This document shows positions 16,345 to 23,487 of a stretch of 33,616 bases of DNA, piece after piece (position 1 is the stretch's first letter; every line of letters begins with the position of its first letter). Source of the stretch: Thiobacillus sp. UBA3361 (GTDB lineage: Bacteria > Pseudomonadota > Gammaproteobacteria > Burkholderiales > Thiobacillaceae); assembly GCA_002360535.1 (NCBI GenBank), contig DEQR01000079.1, positions 1 through 33,616 on the forward strand, written 5' to 3'. Made by a program: the position numbers and the translations under genes. The notes beneath the pieces are model-generated. The model did no database searches and had not been told where the DNA came from. It saw only the letters and a program-made list of their open reading frames with translations.

Positions 16345-16508
16345 GCCTGGCCGCCCACGAAGTCCTCGACGAAATCGGTACCCCGCCTCGATGCCGGTGA
16401 CATCCATGAATACCCGGTCGGTTCCGAATGCTGTCGCAACCGGTCGTATAGCCGGCCGGCATGCCCGGCGTTGTCGTCACGCCGATAGCTGTTGAAGATG
16501 CCTGGCAT
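16345..16508 (-). pseudogene. Remnant of a TIR-domain protein (5' end only, two frameshifts)
   Basis: The reverse strand begins MPGIFNSYRRDDNAGHAGRLYDRL, like the start of bacterial TIR proteins (IFISYRRDDSAGHAGRLYDRL). In the open frame the homology is lost after YDRLRQH, but the +1 frame then reads FGTDRVFMDVTGIEAG, the next TIR block, and the original frame resumes with TDFVEDF. So a 1-nt deletion and a later 1-nt insertion bracket about 16 residues. Homology stops near 16345 and the frame runs into the 3' end of the AEC gene. The ATG and a GGAGG upstream survive. The rest of the domain and any effector partner are missing. Confidence 0.7.
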
Positions 16509-16675
16509 GCGAGCCCCCTCCAGGCTTGTGATTGTTGCGCCGGGTCATGATGTGTCCAGATGCGGCAATGCGTGTATCGGGCGGCCGGGAACGGGGCGGC
16601 CCGACATGACGGGTCGGACGGGCTGCGCTACCCTTCGGCCCATTCAGGCCATTCCGCGCACGGCGCGCCTTCGCA

Positions 16676-16948
16676 ATGGATCACACTGACACCGCCCGGC
16701 TGGGCTTCATCGGTCTGGGGGCCATGGGCCGGCCGATGGCCCTCAACCTATGCCGTGCCGGCCACCGGCTGACGGTGTTCGCACGTCGGCGCGAACAGGT
16801 CCTGCCTGTTCTGGAGGCCGGCGCCCTGGCAGCCCGGTCGATCAACGCCCTGGTGGGTGCCGGCGGCGGCGAGGCAGATTCGTCGGCGGTGCTGACGGTG
16901 CTTGAGCGGCTGTCCGGCCGCGAATCGGAGCATGACCCCGGCGTTTGA
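16676..16948 (+). pseudogene. Internally deleted 3-hydroxyisobutyrate-dehydrogenase-like oxidoreductase
   Basis: A 90-aa frame starts like the beta-hydroxyacid dehydrogenase family: the NAD-binding signature LGFIGLGAMGRPMALNL is at about 9-25, continuing to about residue 54. It then jumps to a segment that looks like the family's C-terminus (ALVGAGGGEADSSAVLTVLERLSG). Full-length members have about 290 aa, so about 200 residues, including the catalytic lysine region, are missing. The frame is preserved across the join, but the product cannot be a working enzyme. Its last 17 nt overlap the next gene. Confidence 0.65.
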
Positions 16949-17471
16949 CCCGCGTCCCCCGCTGTTTGCGGGACTCGGACTGCTCCTCCTGCTGGGCCTC
17001 CCCATGCGGGCATGGGCCGGCAACGCGCGCCTGGAGGGTGACTACCTGCTCATGCCCGAGGCGAGCGACGATGTGGCCGAGGTCATCGATGCGGCGGAGG
17101 ATGAGATGGATTTCATCGCGCGTTTCCTGGCCCGCCGCCGCCTGCTGCACCCCAATCCCGTACACTGGCGGGTCGGTATCCGCTTCGAGGCCGACACCGT
17201 GAACCTGCTGCGGCACGGTCTGCCACCCCTCCTCGTCCCTTTGGGTGGACGCAGGGTGGATTGGGTGCGCGAGGATGGAGAACGATTCAAGGTCAGCTGC
17301 GTCTGGGAAGGGGACGTGCTCATGCAGCATTTCGTCGCCGCGGATGGGGAGCGGCAAAACCGCTACCGCCTCTCCCCGGATGGGCGAGCCCTGACCCTGG
17401 AGGTGCGCATCGCCAGTCCGCGGCTGCGCTCCCCGCTCAACTACAGGCTGGCTTACCGGAGGTTGCCGTGA
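16932..17471 (+). CDS. Exported protein of unknown function
   Basis: A 179-aa protein from the ATG at 16932. It has a signal peptide (charged start, then FAGLGLLLLLGLPMRAWAG with an AWA-type cleavage site), giving a mature periplasmic protein of about 150 aa. The mature part alternates charged and hydrophobic residues and ends in strand-like segments (VSCVWEGDVLMQHFVAADGE, LTLEVRIAS), suggesting a small beta-barrel such as a lipocalin-like fold; this is a guess from pattern. GGAG sits only 1 nt before the ATG, which is poor spacing. Its TGA overlaps the GTG start of the dehydrogenase, so the two are translationally coupled. Confidence 0.65.
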   Translation: MTPAFDPRPPLFAGLGLLLLLGLPMRAWAGNARLEGDYLLMPEASDDVAEVIDAAEDEMDFIARFLARRRLLHPNPVHWRVGIRFEADTVNLLRHGLPPLLVPLGGRRVDWVREDGERFKVSCVWEGDVLMQHFVAADGERQNRYRLSPDGRALTLEVRIASPRLRSPLNYRLAYRRLP

Positions 17472-18463
17472 AGCACTATGTGGTATTCCTGGATCGTGCC
17501 ACCCTGCTGGCCGAACTGCCCGTGCCGGGGTTCGAACACACCTGGGTGGAGCACCCCATGACCCCGGCCGCGGAGGCGGGGGGTCGCCTGTGGCGGGCCA
17601 GCATCGCCATCACCAACAAGGTCCCCGTCACCGCCGCCGTGCTGGACACCGCACCAAGGCTGCGCTTGGTGGCGGTGGCCGCCACGGGGGTGAACAACGT
17701 GGATCTGGAGGCCTGCCGGGCGCGCGGCGTGGCAGTCACCAACATCCGCGACTATGCGCTGCACACCGTGCCTGAGCACGTGTTCATGCTGCTCCTGGCC
17801 CTGCGCCGCAACCTCTTGGCCTGGCGCCGCACCCTGGCGGCGGGGGCTTGGCAGCGGGCCGGACAATTCTGCCTGTTCGACCATGAGATGCACGACCTGC
17901 ACGGCTCGATACTGGGCGTCTTCGGCCACGGTAGCGTGGGCCGCGGCGTGGCGGAACTGGGCCGGGCCTTCGGTATGGAGGTGCTGTTGGCCGAGCACAA
18001 GGATGCCGCCATGACCCGTCCTGGCTACACACCTTTCGACGAGGTTCTGGCCCGCGCCGACCACCTCAGCCTGCATGTGCCGCTGACGGACACGACCCGG
18101 CTGATGATCGGGCCGCGAGAACTGGGGCGTATGAAGCGCAATGCCGTGCTGATCAACTGCGCCCGCGGCGGCGTGGTGGACGAGGCGGCCCTGCTTGCGG
18201 CCCTGCAAGGCCGGCGCATTGCGGGGGCCGCCACCGATGTGCTGGAGCGGGAACCGCCCGCGGACGGCAACCCCCTGCTGGACGCGGACCTGCCCAACCT
18301 GATCGTCACCCCGCATGTCGCCTGGGCCGGGAGGGAAGCCATGCAAGGCCTGGGGGAGCAATTGATCCGCGTGTTGGAGTCCTTCGTGGCGGGACGGCCC
18401 ATCAACCTGGTCGTACCCCCGCCACCGTCCACCGGTTCGTGCAACCCTGACCGCCCAGCTTGA
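17468..18463 (+). CDS. D-2-hydroxyacid dehydrogenase (HprA / glycerate dehydrogenase-like)
   Basis: A 331-aa NAD(P)-dependent enzyme that interconverts 2-oxoacids and D-2-hydroxyacids; hydroxypyruvate/glycerate is likely but not certain. The cofactor loop is GVFGHGSVGRG (G153, G155, G158). The catalytic triad is R233 (INCARGG), E262 (LEREPP) and H283 (TPHVAWAG); the HVAWA sequence is typical of glycerate dehydrogenases. The GTG at 17468 has GGAGG 5 nt upstream and overlaps the upstream TGA. The last dozen residues form a short Pro/Ser tail beyond the usual end. Confidence 0.9.
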   Translation: MKHYVVFLDRATLLAELPVPGFEHTWVEHPMTPAAEAGGRLWRASIAITNKVPVTAAVLDTAPRLRLVAVAATGVNNVDLEACRARGVAVTNIRDYALHTVPEHVFMLLLALRRNLLAWRRTLAAGAWQRAGQFCLFDHEMHDLHGSILGVFGHGSVGRGVAELGRAFGMEVLLAEHKDAAMTRPGYTPFDEVLARADHLSLHVPLTDTTRLMIGPRELGRMKRNAVLINCARGGVVDEAALLAALQGRRIAGAATDVLEREPPADGNPLLDADLPNLIVTPHVAWAGREAMQGLGEQLIRVLESFVAGRPINLVVPPPPSTGSCNPDRPA

Positions 18464-18514
18464 AGCCCATCGCCAGGACAGGCCGGGCGGCGGGCGCCAT
18501 CTGACCGCAAACGC

Positions 18515-18985
18515 TCAAGGGGTACACAACTGGCCGCGCACCTGGGCAGGCTGGCCAATACTGTTGCCGAGCACCGTGAAGCCACCGGTGACGTTCCTGA
18601 ACAGGCCACGCCCGTCGGTACCGGTGATGATGCTCTGCTCGGTGACAAAGCCACCACTCTGCACCAGCACCTCCGCCGTATAGACGCGGGTACCGGCCAG
18701 GCTGAAGGTAGAACGGGCGGTCAGCACCTGGCGGAAATCCTGCACCACCTGCGGGCCGGGTTCCATGGTCAGGCCGGCGTAGCCAGTGGCGGGCAGGATG
18801 CCGGCCAGCTTCATGGTGACCCGGAAGCAGTTGGGCGCGCCAAGAAATATCGGATCGTCGTAGTAGTCCTGGATCTTGCAAGTCTCATCCGGATCGGTCT
18901 GGACCGTGCCCAATATGGGAATGCAGGCCGCATTGGCGGCCTGGACGGTGGCTGCGAGGGCGAAACCCAAGGCGAGTCGATACAT
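18515..18985 (-). CDS. Exported protein, allene-oxide-cyclase/dirigent barrel-like
   Basis: A 156-aa protein with a signal peptide (MYRLALGFALAATVQAANA, cleavage about residue 19) and four cysteines in the mature part that could form disulfides. The C-terminal half (STFSLAGTRVYTAEVLVQSGG; TGTDGRGLFRNVTGGFTVLGN) has the strand-turn rhythm of the allene oxide cyclase/dirigent beta-barrel superfamily. Bacterial members are poorly characterised, so no reaction is proposed. AGGAGA lies 4 nt before the ATG. It converges with the dehydrogenase and lies 78 bp downstream of the DUF62 gene. Confidence 0.65.
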   Translation of the reverse strand: MYRLALGFALAATVQAANAACIPILGTVQTDPDETCKIQDYYDDPIFLGAPNCFRVTMKLAGILPATGYAGLTMEPGPQVVQDFRQVLTARSTFSLAGTRVYTAEVLVQSGGFVTEQSIITGTDGRGLFRNVTGGFTVLGNSIGQPAQVRGQLCTP

Positions 18986-19021
18986 GGAGTCTCCTATCTG
19001 TCGGTGGGGTAAACGGCGATG

Positions 19022-19039
19022 CTGCCCATCAAAGGGCAG
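19022..19039. other. Small hairpin between the DUF62 gene and the exported AOC-like gene
   Basis: CTGCCC and GGGCAG are separated by a 6-nt loop in the 78-bp gap. No T-run follows on the minus strand. It could mark the end of the DUF62 transcript or sit in the leader of the next gene. Confidence 0.3.
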
Positions 19040-19063
19040 TGCAGCGTAGCGGCAGCTGGTGGC

Positions 19064-19813
19064 CTAATGCAAACGGTTCTCGGACGAGGCAGGCAACCTG
19101 ACCACGTCTCCCACCTTCAACCCCAGCGTCTCCGCGGCGCTGGCCCGGTTGGCGGCGATCTCCACCAAGCCGGCGCTGTTGACGTACCAGAATGCCTCGC
19201 CTTTTCCCGCCTCGGAAAACGTCCTGCGGTAAGGCAGGCGCGTGCCCTTGATCTCCAGTTCCGTCTCACCGGTCATGAGCCCACCGCGCAGGCCGGTCCA
19301 GGCATTGCCGTAGTGGTCGATATAGAGCACCCGCGGCAGGTCGGCGGCGTCGAAATTCACCTCCAGGCCCCCTACCTCGGCAAACTGTTCGCCCGGGAAT
19401 CCGCCGGCCGCGATGCCGCCGGCCAGCGGGGCAAACAGGTCGCGGCCGTGGAATGTGGCCGACAGGTCATCCGGCTGCCAGGTGATGCGCCAGGTGCGCA
19501 CTTGGCCGGCACGGGCCGCGACAACGGACAGAAGGCCGTTGTCGGGCCCCACGTACCATCGCCCGTCCGCTTCCAGCACCGCGCCGCGACGGGGGCCGCC
19601 CACCCCCGGATCCACCACGCACAGGAAGACGCTGCCGCCCGGAAAGCGCTGCGCCAGGGCATCCAGCAAATGCGCCCCGGCGTGAGGGTTGAAATCGGGC
19701 ACGGCATGCAGCAGGTCGATCACCGGCACCCTGGGCGCTGCCTGGGCGAGTTGGGCCTTCATCTGCCCCACATAGGGATCCTGCCAGCCGAAATCGGTGA
19801 ACAGCACGAGCAT
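19064..19813 (-). CDS. SAM hydroxide adenosyltransferase (DUF62)
   Basis: A 249-aa member of the SAM hydrolase/halogenase family, which uses hydroxide to split S-adenosylmethionine into adenosine and methionine. The N-terminal motif LFTDFGWQDPYVGQMKA (about 4-20) includes the SAM-binding aspartate. The next conserved blocks are VFLCVVDPGVGGPRRG and the substrate-site segment WYVGPDNGLL. The C-terminal barrel (GTRLPYRRTFSEAGKGEAFWYVNSAGLVEIA) completes the fold. The RBS AGGAGG lies 6 nt before the ATG. A degenerate group II intron ends only about 25 nt upstream of the start, so its transcription must start in or beyond the intron. Confidence 0.9.
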   Translation of the reverse strand: MLVLFTDFGWQDPYVGQMKAQLAQAAPRVPVIDLLHAVPDFNPHAGAHLLDALAQRFPGGSVFLCVVDPGVGGPRRGAVLEADGRWYVGPDNGLLSVVAARAGQVRTWRITWQPDDLSATFHGRDLFAPLAGGIAAGGFPGEQFAEVGGLEVNFDAADLPRVLYIDHYGNAWTGLRGGLMTGETELEIKGTRLPYRRTFSEAGKGEAFWYVNSAGLVEIAANRASAAETLGLKVGDVVRLPASSENRLH

Positions 19814-19840
19814 TTCGACCTCCTGTGCGGAAATCGGGAT

Positions 19841-19907
19841 AGGGTCGGCCAGATTACCTGACCGACCCCTCCCACACCACCCGGCATGCGGGACCGCACC
19901 GGGCGGT
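19841..19907 (-). ncRNA. Group II intron domains V and VI
   Basis: Domain V reads ACCGCCCGG...CCGGGTGGT around an inner GC/GC pairing with a TCCC loop. Domain VI pairs GGGTCGG with CCGACCC around a CAGGTAATCTGG top, which contains candidate branch-point adenosines. Both look structurally intact, unlike the coding part, so the catalytic and branch-site RNA may have been retained. Assignment is by eye; covariance-model scoring was not possible. Confidence 0.65.
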
Positions 19908-19921
19908 TCGAGTAGTTGAGG

Positions 19922-20528
19922 TCATGAGAGCCGGGACACGCCGAGCTTGTCGAAATAGGCGATAGTTAGCACCCGTTTGATGTCGCCATCGCTGTTTCGT
20001 CACCCGCTGCGGGAGTTTCCTGCCACCCGCTTCGCCACCTGCTCCGCCGCGCCGAGGTTGATCAGTTCCCGGTGGATCGTGCTACCCCGCCTCCAGTGCT
20101 TGAGTTGGATCGCCCGCAGTCGGTGCCGCAGCCTTTCGTCCAGCGTCCGCCAGACCTTTGGCGTTTGCGCCAGTCCGAAGTAGGCTTTCCATCCCAACAG
20201 GTACCCGTCGTACCGAACTGGGCCGGTACTTCCCCCGCAACAGCTGTTCGCGTATCGCCGGCCACACCGTGGCGAGGTAGTGGGCCGTCTGGTCGATGTC
20301 CAGTCCGTCCACGCCCGCCGCACCTTTGTTGGCTTTGACACATTTCCACGCATGTTGCAGGTTCTCTCTCGTCAGTGCCGCCCCAAGCAGCCCTGACCCT
20401 GTGTTCTCCATGTCCCGTCGCGGGTTGGCCGCTTCGTCGCTGGCAGGATCGCACCCGGCTTCACCTTGCGCTACGCCCGCCCGCTCCGCGTTTGCAGACA
20501 TCTGACGCCTGGCGTCCAACATCGACAT
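19922..20528 (-). pseudogene. Group II intron reverse transcriptase/maturase, internally deleted
   Basis: The N-terminal part (from 20528) has the LtrA-like start LTRENLQHAWKCVKANKGAAGVDGLD and runs to KYRPSSVRRV. The frame then shifts near 20205-20230 into the maturase/X region GYLLGWKAYFGLAQ...RLRHRLRAIQLKHW. The whole catalytic RT core, including the YADD box, is gone. A further lesion changes the conserved Trp after NSRSG to TGA (20002-20000); past it the same frame reads RNSDGDIKRVLTIAYFDKLGV to the normal stop at 19922. Short GGTAC repeats at the join suggest recombination between repeats. It cannot encode an active enzyme. Confidence 0.82.
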
Positions 20529-20758
20529 GGTTACGCCACTTCGCCTTGATCACGAGAGCTTCGCGGAAGCTCCCCCGCTCGCCCTGCTTCGCAGCGCCTT
20601 CTATCCGGTTCTTGTCCATCGCCTCGCAGTTTCGCTCCACGCTTCCTCCCCACACTCGGTCACCCTCGTGCAGTTGCGCTTCGCTTCGTTCGCCGTGATC
20701 AACTTACGGTGGGACTTACACCCACAAGAGTGCGCCCGTGCCGGGCGCACGGGCTGAA

Positions 20759-20781
20759 CCCGCCGGCCTCAGGCCGGCGGG
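20759..20781 (-). terminator. Hairpin with the gamma-CA stop codon as its loop
   Basis: A perfect 10-bp stem, CCCGCCGGCC / GGCCGGCGGG, encloses a 3-nt loop that is exactly the TGA stop codon of the carbonic anhydrase gene. Eight nt of exon (TTCAGCCC) separate it from the first base of the intron. There is no T-run; the intron may have displaced one. Group IIC introns are known to insert just downstream of terminator hairpins, which this arrangement resembles. Confidence 0.55.
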
Positions 20782-21302
20782 CGGTAGGCGGCGGCCAACT
20801 CCATGTAGCGATCCGCGCCGCGCCCCAGATCGGCTATTTCTGCATCGCTGAGCCGGCGCAGGGCGCGGGTCGGCCGGCCCAGATGCACCCAGCCCGATTC
20901 CAGCTCCCGCCCCTCCGGCACCAGGCTGCCCGCCCCCAGCAGGACCCGCGGCTGGATGACGGCCCGGTCCATGACCAGGGCGCCCATGCCGATCAAACAT
21001 TCCTCGCCGACGGTGCAGCCGTGCAGGATGACCCCATGTCCGACGGTGACCCGCTCGCCGATGATCAGCGGCGCCCCGTCTGGATTCTGGGGACTGCGGT
21101 GACTCACATGCAGCACGGAGTTGTCCTGGATGTTGGAGCCGGCGCCGATACGGATGAAGTTCACGTCGCCGCGGATCACCACACCGGGCCAGACGGAAAC
21201 CCCGTCGCCCAGTTCCACGTCGCCGATCACCGTGGCGCTGGGATGGATATACACATCCCGACCCAGCTTGGGCATCACGCCCCGGTATGCCTCGATGGCC
21301 AT
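20769..21302 (-). CDS. Gamma carbonic anhydrase-family protein (YrdA/PaaY-like)
   Basis: A 177-aa left-handed beta-helix protein built from hexapeptide repeats (VYIHPSATVIGDVELGDGVSVWPGVVIRG...). The zinc-binding histidine pattern is present: H65 in LHVSH, H89 and H94 in VGHGVILHGC. Family members include carbonic anhydrases and proteins without proven activity, so catalysis is likely but unproven. It is divergent from prlC across 81 bp. Its 3' end forms a strong hairpin around the stop codon, followed directly by the group II intron remnant. Confidence 0.88.
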   Translation of the reverse strand: MAIEAYRGVMPKLGRDVYIHPSATVIGDVELGDGVSVWPGVVIRGDVNFIRIGAGSNIQDNSVLHVSHRSPQNPDGAPLIIGERVTVGHGVILHGCTVGEECLIGMGALVMDRAVIQPRVLLGAGSLVPEGRELESGWVHLGRPTRALRRLSDAEIADLGRGADRYMELAAAYRPPA

Positions 21303-21383
21303 CTGTCAACTCTCTGGAAATATTGCCCGCCGGCCCAAGTATAGGTAAGAGTCGCCTTATCCAACCCAACGACCTGGACCCTC

Positions 21384-23426
21384 ATGAATCCGCTGCTCGA
21401 TTTCTCCGGCCTCCCGCGTTACGCGGACATCAAACCCGAACACGTCGCGCCTGCCGTCGATCAACTCCTGGCCGACAACCGTGCCCTGGTCGCGCGGCTG
21501 ACCGAGTCGGCGGTGCCACCGACCTGGAACGCCTTCATCGCCCCGCTGGACGACGCCAACGAACGGCTGTCACGCGCCTGGGGCCAGGTTTCGCATCTGC
21601 ATTCGGTGCTCGACGGCCCCGAACTGCGCGAGGCCTACAACGGTAACCTGCCGAAAATCACACAGTACTACGCGGAACTGGGCCAACACGAAGGCTTGTA
21701 CCGCAATTACAGGGCCTTGCGGGAGAGCGCCGAATACGCCGGCCTCGCCCCGGCACGCAGGAAGATCATCGACAACGAACTGCGCGACTTCAAGCTCGGC
21801 GGCGCGGAGTTGCCGGACGACCGGAAGCCCCGCTTCATGGCCATTCAAGAGGAACTGGCCAAGCTGTCGGCCAAGTTCGAGGAGAACCTGCTGGACGCCA
21901 CCAATGCCTGGTCCAAGGCGATCCAGGACGAGACCGAACTGGACGGCCTGCCCGACGACGTCAAGCAGATGTACCGCGAGATGGCCGAGGCCGCCGGCCA
22001 CGGCGGGTTCCGTCTGAATCTTCAGGCGCCTTCCTTCCTGCCGGTGATGCAGTTCTGCGCCAACCGCGCCTTGCGCGAGGAGATGTACCGCGCCTACACC
22101 ACCCGCGCCTCCGAGTTCGGGCCGGAGAACCTGGACAACACGCCCCTCATCGGCCAGATACTCAGGCTGCGCCGCGAGGCCGCGCGCATGCTGGACTACG
22201 AGGATTACGCCATGGTCTCGCTGGTGCCCAAGATGGCCGAAACGCCGGCCGAGGTACTGAATTTCCTGAACGAGCTGGCCGCCCGCGCCAAGCCCTACGC
22301 GGAACAGGACATGAGCGAATTGCGCGACTTCGCCGCCCGAGAGCTGGGCCTGCCGGAGTTGCAGGCCTGGGACAATGCCTTTGCCTCCGAAAAGCTGCGC
22401 GAGGCGCGCTACGCCTTCTCCGAGCAGGAGGTGAAACAGTACTTCCAGGAACCGCGCGTACTGGCCGGCCTGTTCCGGCTGATCGAGACGCTCTACGGAC
22501 TGGAGATTCGTGAGGACAGCGCGCCGGTGTGGCATCCCGACGTGAAGTTCTACGCCATCGGGGACAAGACCGGCCAACTGGTCGGCCGGTTCTATCTGGA
22601 CCTCTACGCCCGAGAGACCAAGCGCGGTGGTGCCTGGATGGACGACGCCATCACCCGGCGACGCAAGGGCGAAGGCATCCAGGGCCCGGTGGCCTACCTG
22701 AACTGCAATTTCCCCCGCCCCGTGGGCGGCAAAGCGGCCCTGCTCACCCACGACGACGTCATCACCCTGTTCCACGAGTTCGGCCACGGCCTGCACCACC
22801 TGCTCACCCAGGTGGAGGAGTTGGGGGTGTCCGGCATCAACGGCGTGGAATGGGACGCGGTGGAAATGCCGTCTCAGTTCATGGAGAACTTCTGCTGGGA
22901 GTGGGACGTGCTCAAGCACATGACCGCTCACATCGATAGCGGCGAGCCCCTGCCCAAGGACCTGTTCGACAAGATGCTGGCGGCCAAGAATTTCCAGGCC
23001 GGCATGCAGACCGTGCGGCAGATCGAGTACGCCCTGTTCGACATGCACCTGCACCACGATTTCGATCCAGACGGAGGACGCACCGCACTCGACCTGATCA
23101 ACGAGGTGCGCAGGCGGGTAGCGGTGGTCATCCCCCCGGCCTACAACCGCTTTCCCAACAACTTCTCCCACATTTTCGCCGGCGGCTACGCGGCGGGCTA
23201 TTACAGCTACAAATGGGCGGAGGTGCTGTCGGCCGACGCTTACGGGATGTTCGAGGAAGAGGCCGCCAGCCACGTCGGCGGGGTGCTCAATCCCGAGGTG
23301 GGGCATCGCTTCTGGAGCGAGATACTGGCCCAGGGCGGCAGCCGGCCGGCGCTGGAATCCTTCAAGGCCTTCCGCGGCCGGGAACCAACCATCGACGCCC
23401 TGCTGCGGCACAACGGCATGGCCTGA
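21384..23426 (+). CDS. prlC: Oligopeptidase A (M3 zinc metallopeptidase)
   Basis: A 680-aa cytosolic peptidase that degrades short peptides, including cleaved signal peptides. The length is normal for PrlC/OpdA. The zinc site HEFGH lies at 464-468 (TLFHEFGHGLHHLL), with the third ligand glutamate in the following GVEWDAVEMPSQFMENF segment. The N-terminal region (PLLDFSGLPRYADIKPEHVAPAV) is the classical family start. It begins at the ATG at 21384. It is followed after 61 bp by the DUF4124/glutaredoxin gene on the same strand. Confidence 0.96.
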   Translation: MNPLLDFSGLPRYADIKPEHVAPAVDQLLADNRALVARLTESAVPPTWNAFIAPLDDANERLSRAWGQVSHLHSVLDGPELREAYNGNLPKITQYYAELGQHEGLYRNYRALRESAEYAGLAPARRKIIDNELRDFKLGGAELPDDRKPRFMAIQEELAKLSAKFEENLLDATNAWSKAIQDETELDGLPDDVKQMYREMAEAAGHGGFRLNLQAPSFLPVMQFCANRALREEMYRAYTTRASEFGPENLDNTPLIGQILRLRREAARMLDYEDYAMVSLVPKMAETPAEVLNFLNELAARAKPYAEQDMSELRDFAARELGLPELQAWDNAFASEKLREARYAFSEQEVKQYFQEPRVLAGLFRLIETLYGLEIREDSAPVWHPDVKFYAIGDKTGQLVGRFYLDLYARETKRGGAWMDDAITRRRKGEGIQGPVAYLNCNFPRPVGGKAALLTHDDVITLFHEFGHGLHHLLTQVEELGVSGINGVEWDAVEMPSQFMENFCWEWDVLKHMTAHIDSGEPLPKDLFDKMLAAKNFQAGMQTVRQIEYALFDMHLHHDFDPDGGRTALDLINEVRRRVAVVIPPAYNRFPNNFSHIFAGGYAAGYYSYKWAEVLSADAYGMFEEEAASHVGGVLNPEVGHRFWSEILAQGGSRPALESFKAFRGREPTIDALLRHNGMA

Positions 23427-23487
23427 GCGTGCCTTGCCCGAACCCGGCTTTTGCTAGAATGCGCGGCAGACTCTTGAGGGAGCCGAC

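Larger units (their letters stand above)
19839..20750 (-). mobile_element. Degenerate, size-reduced group II intron
   Basis: On the reverse strand the element starts with the group II 5' consensus GTGCG (20750-20746), continuing into a typical domain I start. It ends with a domain V hairpin (about 19907-19876), a domain VI hairpin (about 19870-19841) and a terminal AT near 19839; the exact 3' end may lie a few nt further on. Between them is a broken intron-encoded protein. Length is about 0.91 kb against roughly 2-2.5 kb for full elements. Only about 220 nt lie between the 5' end and the ORF start, so the domain I-III region also appears shortened. Confidence 0.78.

Noticed and set aside
16345..16508. 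TIR protein as an active defence gene
   Set aside because: Only the first third of the domain remains, it needs two frame corrections, and no effector partner lies nearby.
19922..20528. Reverse transcriptase fragment as a retron, DGR or defence RT
   Set aside because: The N-terminal and X-domain sequences match the LtrA-like group II maturase pattern, and flanking group II RNA ends are present; no retron msr/msd or template repeat is seen.
20461..20757. Small open frames in the intron 5' region on both strands
   Set aside because: This segment is the group II intron RNA domain I region; the frames lack any protein signature.
21570..23411. 613-aa open frame on the minus strand
   Set aside because: It is fully antisense to prlC, in a GC-rich gene where the opposite frame stays open; it has no recognisable domain, and the plus frame has the HEFGH peptidase motif.
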